DNA from: Bordetella parapertussis
GTDB lineage: Bacteria > Pseudomonadota > Gammaproteobacteria > Burkholderiales > Burkholderiaceae_C
NCBI GenBank assembly: GCA_945900695.1
Contig: CAMDJU010000107.1
Location: forward strand, 1-8,949
Reading direction: 5' to 3'
DNA: 8,949 nt
Shown here: positions 5,616-8,949 of the stretch, piece after piece
Layout: each line of letters opens with the position of its first letter
Position numbering within the stretch: position 1 is the stretch's first letter
Notes under the pieces: generated by a model
What the model saw: the letters and a program-made list of their open reading frames with translations, nothing else
What the model was told of the DNA's origin: nothing
The model's database searches: none
Made by a program: the position numbers and the translations under genes

Positions 5616-6752
5616 ATGAACACCGCTTTGATACCCACCCCCGCGCCCCTGCTCAGCCCCAGTGGCTGGACCGCTTACATCGTTTGTGTGGCCGTGGTGG
5701 CGGGCCTGGCACCTTTGCTCAATTTGATGTTGCCTGTGGGCCACCCCTTGCACTTGAGCGACTTTGCTGTTTCACTGCTGGGCAAGATCATGTGCTACGC
5801 CATCTGCGCTTTGGCCATGGACTTGATTTGGGGCTTCACCGGCATTTTGTCCCTGGGCCACGGCTTGTTCTTTGCCTTGGGTGGCTATGCCATGGGCATG
5901 TACCTGATGCGCCAAATCGGGCGCGATGGCAACTACAAATCGGACTTGCCCGACTTCATGGTGTTTTTGGACTGGAAAGAGCTTCCCTGGCACTGGGCTT
6001 TGAGCGACAGCTTTGCCGCCACCTTGGCCTTGGTGGTGTTGGCCCCCGGTTTGTTGGCCTTGGTGTTTGGGTTTTTCGCCTTTCGCTCGCGCATCAAAGG
6101 GGTTTACTTTTCCATCATCACCCAGGCCATGACTTTTGCGTTCATGCTGCTGTTTTTCCGCAATGAGACCGGCTTTGGTGGCAACAATGGCTTTACCGAT
6201 TTCAAGCGCATTTTGGGCGTGCCCCTGGCCACCCCCCACATGCGCATGGTGTTGTTTGTGCTCACAGGCTTGACCCTGCTGGCTTTTTACCTGTTGGCAC
6301 GTTGGCTGATGCGCAGCAAATATGGCCGTGTGCTCCAAGCGGTGCGCGATGCGGAAAGCCGATTGATGTTTTGTGGTTATTCGCCCTTGCCCTACAAGCT
6401 CAGCATTTGGGTCTTGTCGGCGGTGATGTGTGGGGTTGCCGGGGCTTTGTATGTGCCACAGGTGGGCATCATCAACCCCAGCGAAATGAGCCCTGCCAAC
6501 TCCATTGAAATCGCCATTTGGGCCGCCGTGGGCGGCCGTGGCAGCTTGGTGGGGCCCATCGTGGGTGCCTTTTTGGTCAATGGGGCCAAGAGCTGGCTGA
6601 CGGTCACGGCACCTGAAATTTGGCTGTACTTTTTGGGGGGCTTGTTCATCATCGTCACCCTGTATTTGCCCCATGGCGTGGTCGGGTGGGTGCGCCAGAT
6701 GGTGGGTCGTTGGGGTGCGCGTGCTGCACCATCCAAGGGAGGTGGCGCATGA
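5616..6752 (+). CDS. urtC: Urea ABC transporter permease UrtC
   Basis: UrtC is the second inner-membrane permease and pairs with UrtB to form the urea channel. The 378-residue protein has about eight to nine hydrophobic segments between residues 20 and 352. It carries the LivM-type stretch LAMDLIWGFTGILSLGHGLF (66-85), then GVYFSIITQAMTFAF (162-176) and NETGFGGNNGFTDF (183-196). The ATPase-coupling region RVLQAVRDAESRLMFCGYSP (238-257) comes next, and IWAAVGGRGSLVGPIVGAF (301-319) lies late. A soluble tail of about 20 residues ends in GGGA. The ATG follows GGAGG at 5603-5607, which lies inside the end of urtB, so the two genes are tightly coupled. The stop overlaps the urtD start as ATGA. Confidence 0.97.
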   Translation: MNTALIPTPAPLLSPSGWTAYIVCVAVVAGLAPLLNLMLPVGHPLHLSDFAVSLLGKIMCYAICALAMDLIWGFTGILSLGHGLFFALGGYAMGMYLMRQIGRDGNYKSDLPDFMVFLDWKELPWHWALSDSFAATLALVVLAPGLLALVFGFFAFRSRIKGVYFSIITQAMTFAFMLLFFRNETGFGGNNGFTDFKRILGVPLATPHMRMVLFVLTGLTLLAFYLLARWLMRSKYGRVLQAVRDAESRLMFCGYSPLPYKLSIWVLSAVMCGVAGALYVPQVGIINPSEMSPANSIEIAIWAAVGGRGSLVGPIVGAFLVNGAKSWLTVTAPEIWLYFLGGLFIIVTLYLPHGVVGWVRQMVGRWGARAAPSKGGGA

Positions 6753-7621
6753 CCCCTGATTTGATGGCACAAGGGGCTGAGCGTTACCAAAAAGCCCAGG
6801 CCAAAGCCGCCCAGCCTTCCGAGTCCGGTGGCCGCGCCGCCTCATATGCGCGCTTGCACCAGGCCGGTGAGTTGGATGTGGCGCATGGCCGTATTCTTTA
6901 CTTGGAAGATGTGCATGTGAGCTTTGATGGCTTCAAGGCCATCAATGGTTTGTCACTGGACATCGCACCGGGCGAGTTGCGTTGCATCATCGGCCCCAAT
7001 GGCGCGGGAAAAACCACCATGATGGACATCATCACGGGCAAGACGCGCCCCGATGCGGGCCGGGTGTTTTTTGGCAGCACGATTGACCTGTTGCGCCACA
7101 ACGAACCCGGCATTGCCCAATTGGGGATTGGCCGCAAGTTTCAAAAGCCCACGGTGTTTGAGCACCTCAGCGTTTACGAAAACCTGGAACTGGCCTTGAA
7201 AACCAACAAAGGCGTGGCCGCTTCCATGCGCTTTCGCCCCAACGGCCCACAGCGCGATCGATTGGCCGAGGTGCTGCACACCATTCAATTGCCCACCGCT
7301 GTGAATATCCTTGCGGGTTTGCTCAGCCACGGTCAAAAGCAGTGGTTGGAGATCGGCATGCTGCTGATGCAAGAGCCCAAGTTGCTGTTGCTCGACGAGC
7401 CCGTGGCGGGCATGACCGATCACGAAACCGAGCGCACCGCAGAGTTGTTTTTGACCCTCAAGGGCAAGCATTCGCTGATGGTGGTTGAGCATGACATGTC
7501 GTTCATCCGACGCATCTCCGACATCGTGACGGTGCTGTGCGATGGATCGGTATTGGCCCAAGGCACGCTCGATCAGGTGCAGGCCAATGAGCGCGTCATC
7601 GAAGTTTATTTGGGACGCTGA
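6749..7621 (+). CDS. urtD: Urea ABC transporter ATP-binding protein UrtD
   Basis: UrtD is one of two cytoplasmic ATPases that drive urea import. It has 290 residues. The ATPase domain starts near 49 (ILYLEDVHVSFDGFKAINGL). Walker A is GPNGAGKTT at 82-90. The Q-loop is Q132 in GRKFQKP. The ABC signature is LSHGQ at 192-196 rather than LSGGQ, a form I associate with UrtD. Walker B is KLLLLDEP at 211-218 with catalytic Glu217, and the switch histidine is His248 (VEHD). The first 48 residues are an alanine- and glutamine-rich extension ahead of the fold, unlike shorter UrtD proteins of about 250 residues. The ATG at 6749 has AGGGAGG six bases upstream and overlaps the urtC stop. A longer frame from 6620 would run through urtC and has no support. 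Confidence 0.96.
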   Translation: MTPDLMAQGAERYQKAQAKAAQPSESGGRAASYARLHQAGELDVAHGRILYLEDVHVSFDGFKAINGLSLDIAPGELRCIIGPNGAGKTTMMDIITGKTRPDAGRVFFGSTIDLLRHNEPGIAQLGIGRKFQKPTVFEHLSVYENLELALKTNKGVAASMRFRPNGPQRDRLAEVLHTIQLPTAVNILAGLLSHGQKQWLEIGMLLMQEPKLLLLDEPVAGMTDHETERTAELFLTLKGKHSLMVVEHDMSFIRRISDIVTVLCDGSVLAQGTLDQVQANERVIEVYLGR

Positions 7622-7622
7622 G

Positions 7623-8315
7623 ATGTTGAACGTGCAACACATTCACCAGTATTACGGCGGCTCACACATCTTGCGCGATGTCTCCCTCACCGCCCAGCCT
7701 GGGCAGATCACGGTCTTGCTCGGCCGCAATGGGGTGGGCAAAACCACCTTGCTCAAGTCCCTGATGGGCTTGGTGCCGATCCGCGAAGGCAGCATCAGCT
7801 TTGAGGGCCAACCCATCACCCGCGCCACACCCTATGAACGGGCCCGCGCAGGCATTGGCTACGTGCCCCAGGGTCGGGAAATTTTCAACCGTTTGAGTGT
7901 CGAGGACAACCTGCGCATGGGCTTGGCCACCCGCCCAGGAAATGCCCGCATTCCGGCTGAGCTGTTTGAACTGTTCCCCATCTTGGACCAAATGCGCCAT
8001 CGCCGTGGGGGGGATTTGTCGGGCGGGCAGCAGCAACAGTTGGCGATAGCCCGCGCCTTGGCTGGCGGCCCGAAGTTGTTGGTATTGGACGAGCCCACCG
8101 AAGGCATTCAGCCCAGCATCATCAAAGACATTGGCCGCGTGATCCAACAATTGGCCCAGCGCGGCGACATGGCGATATTGCTGTGTGAGCAGTACTACGA
8201 CTTTGCCCAAGAGCTGGCCGACCAGTACCTGGTGATGGAGCGCGGAGAAATCATCGCTCAAGGGCCCGGCTCAGAAATGCACAGCAAAAATATTCGACAA
8301 CTGGTGTCGATTTAA
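7623..8315 (+). CDS. urtE: Urea ABC transporter ATP-binding protein UrtE
   Basis: UrtE is the second cytoplasmic ATPase of the urea transporter, probably forming a heterodimer with UrtD. The 230-residue length is normal. Walker A is GRNGVGKTT at 34-42. The Q-loop is Q83 in YVPQGREIF. The signature is LSGGQ at 132-136 and Walker B is KLLVLDEP at 151-158 with Glu157. The usual switch histidine is replaced by glutamine (Q190 in CEQYYDFA), as in other LivF-like proteins, so the two ATP sites are probably not equal. The ATG at 7623 begins one base after the urtD stop and has only a weak GGGA upstream, which suggests coupled translation. It is the last gene of the urt operon and faces ureD. Confidence 0.96.
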   Translation: MLNVQHIHQYYGGSHILRDVSLTAQPGQITVLLGRNGVGKTTLLKSLMGLVPIREGSISFEGQPITRATPYERARAGIGYVPQGREIFNRLSVEDNLRMGLATRPGNARIPAELFELFPILDQMRHRRGGDLSGGQQQQLAIARALAGGPKLLVLDEPTEGIQPSIIKDIGRVIQQLAQRGDMAILLCEQYYDFAQELADQYLVMERGEIIAQGPGSEMHSKNIRQLVSI

Positions 8316-8440
8316 TGGGGGTCAGATTCCAATTCTTGAGGAGGCTTGCATACCCCAAGATGGCGGTTTAAGAGGGGGAGTCCACCTCACGCAGAAAGCA
8401 ATACCGCACCGAAAACAGGAAGCGCGAAAAAAGAGGGGCG
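8316..8440. other. Convergent spacer between urtE and ureD
   Basis: This 125-base spacer lies between two genes that read toward each other. I see no gene. It begins with GGGGGTCAGATTCCAATTC, which reminds me of short dispersed repeats seen near transposase genes in beta-proteobacteria, although I cannot confirm this. An imperfect stem, TCTTGAGG (8334-8341) with CCCCAAGA (8353-8360), has no T tract. No clear terminator for urtE is visible on the plus strand. Confidence 0.5.
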
Positions 8441-8451
8441 TTACATCGCCC
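8427..8451 (-). terminator. Candidate terminator at the end of ureD
   Basis: On the minus strand GGGCG pairs with CGCCC around the six-base loop ATGTAA, which is the last codon and stop of ureD. Three bases (CTC) and then six T residues follow. The stem is short at five G-C pairs, so this is a moderate candidate. If active, it would stop ureD transcripts before they run antisense into urtE and would separate ureD from ureA. Confidence 0.4.
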
Positions 8452-8949
8452 AAATCCGCGGTTTCACTGTGGGCATGCGCCAGATGTCGGCGCGCCAGCC
8501 CAGCCACACCAACTTGAGCAAATGGAACACCCCCTCGACCTGAGGGGCCAACACCCGCACCACCACGATGCGCGGGTCCGGTGAGGTCACGCCCGACCAA
8601 GCCTTTAAAGGGCTGTCTTCGCACACTTGGCGCGCCACATCCACAGCCAGCCGGCGCTCTGCCTCGGCCAAGGCATTGCCTTGGGCCAACACCAGGGTGC
8701 CCATGCAGCGCTGACCCGCCAGGCCCAAGGGGCTGTTGAGCAAACGTTCATCGCTCGCGGCCAAATCGGCGCGCTCCAACCACATGTCTTTGATTTCCAA
8801 GTGCTGCGCATAGCGCCCTTGCTCAAACGCCAAATTGGCATGGGGCAGGCCCAGCGCCAGCATGTCCCACGCCATCACGGCGCTGCCCAGTGACAGTTGG
8901 GCCACCCACTGATTCAAGGCTTGGCAACCGCTGTAGGCAATGCTCTCTA
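8441..8949 (-). CDS. ureD: Urease accessory protein UreD, N-terminus off the right edge
   Basis: UreD (UreH in some species) is a cytoplasmic chaperone that binds apo-urease and, with UreF and UreG, helps load nickel and carbon dioxide on the active-site lysine. The C-terminal 168 residues are present, and the frame is open to the right edge. Recognisable parts are the segment AMAWDMLALGLPHANLAFE, where family members have a similar MDVLALG-type turn, then GRYAQHLEIKDMWLERADLA, the CMGTLVLAQG strand, the ARQV stretch, and the end RIVVVRVLAPQVEGVFHLLK followed by WLGWRADIWRMPTVKPRIWAM. No ATG-type start is expected inside the window; a TTG at 8917 is internal. It is on the same strand as ureA, ureB and ureC but is parted from them by the opposed urt operon. 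It must use a promoter beyond the edge. Confidence 0.92.
   Translation of the reverse strand, partial: ESIAYSGCQALNQWVAQLSLGSAVMAWDMLALGLPHANLAFEQGRYAQHLEIKDMWLERADLAASDERLLNSPLGLAGQRCMGTLVLAQGNALAEAERRLAVDVARQVCEDSPLKAWSGVTSPDPRIVVVRVLAPQVEGVFHLLKLVWLGWRADIWRMPTVKPRIWAM

Noticed and set aside
6620..6748. Longer UrtD start at 6620
   Set aside because: It would read through the conserved end of urtC in another frame. The ATG at 6749 has a strong ribosome binding site and the usual ATGA overlap.
5772..6845. Minus-strand open frame of 357 codons opposite urtC
   Set aside because: The product is rich in His and Gln, as expected from the reverse of a hydrophobic membrane protein gene. There is no start signal or family match.
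8346..8543. Small plus-strand open frame in the urtE-ureD spacer
   Set aside because: Most of it overlaps ureD antisense. It has no ribosome binding site and no recognisable product.
1..8949. CRISPR array, tRNA, rRNA or complete insertion sequence
   Set aside because: No regular spaced repeats, tRNA-like cloverleaf, rRNA sequence or transposase gene was seen in the window.

Overview
The window holds the urea uptake and urea hydrolysis genes of a moderately GC-rich proteobacterium. The reading of UreA, UreC, UrtA and UrtD, and the small gene between ureA and ureB, point to Burkholderiales, most likely a Comamonadaceae relative such as Limnohabitans, Rhodoferax or Polaromonas. This placement comes from recalled family sequences and was not searched.

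Layout. On the minus strand at the left are ureA (2218-1916), a 53-residue His-rich membrane protein gene (1872-1711), ureB (1714-1397) and ureC (1383 to beyond base 1; the first 461 residues are present). On the plus strand in the middle is the complete ABC urea transporter urtABCDE (2643-8315). On the minus strand at the right is the 3' part of ureD (8949 to 8441). Read along the minus strand, the order is ureD, then the whole urt cassette in opposite orientation, then ureA-orf53-ureB-ureC. The ure genes are therefore split by an inverted transporter operon, and ureD is convergent with urtE.

Control region. The 424-base gap between the divergent ureA and urtA starts carries two opposed sigma-54 type promoters with GG-N10-GC spacing, one per operon. 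Between them are two NtrC-like sites that share a perfect 11-bp inverted repeat, with a weaker third site. The picture is a shared nitrogen-starvation switch that turns on uptake and hydrolysis together. An 11-bp tandem duplication covers the ureA start codon. A 10-bp near-perfect direct repeat lies nearer urtA.

How the genes work together. UrtA is exported and captures urea in the periplasm. UrtB and UrtC form the membrane channel. UrtD and UrtE hydrolyse ATP to drive uptake. UreA, UreB and UreC assemble the nickel urease, and UreD is a chaperone for loading nickel. The remaining accessory genes (ureE, ureF, ureG) are not in the window. Two hairpins, one with a T tract, follow urtA and probably lower expression of the membrane and ATPase genes relative to the binding protein. 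The points most worth following up are the small His-rich protein inside the urease operon, the inverted transporter cassette, and the shared divergent control region.
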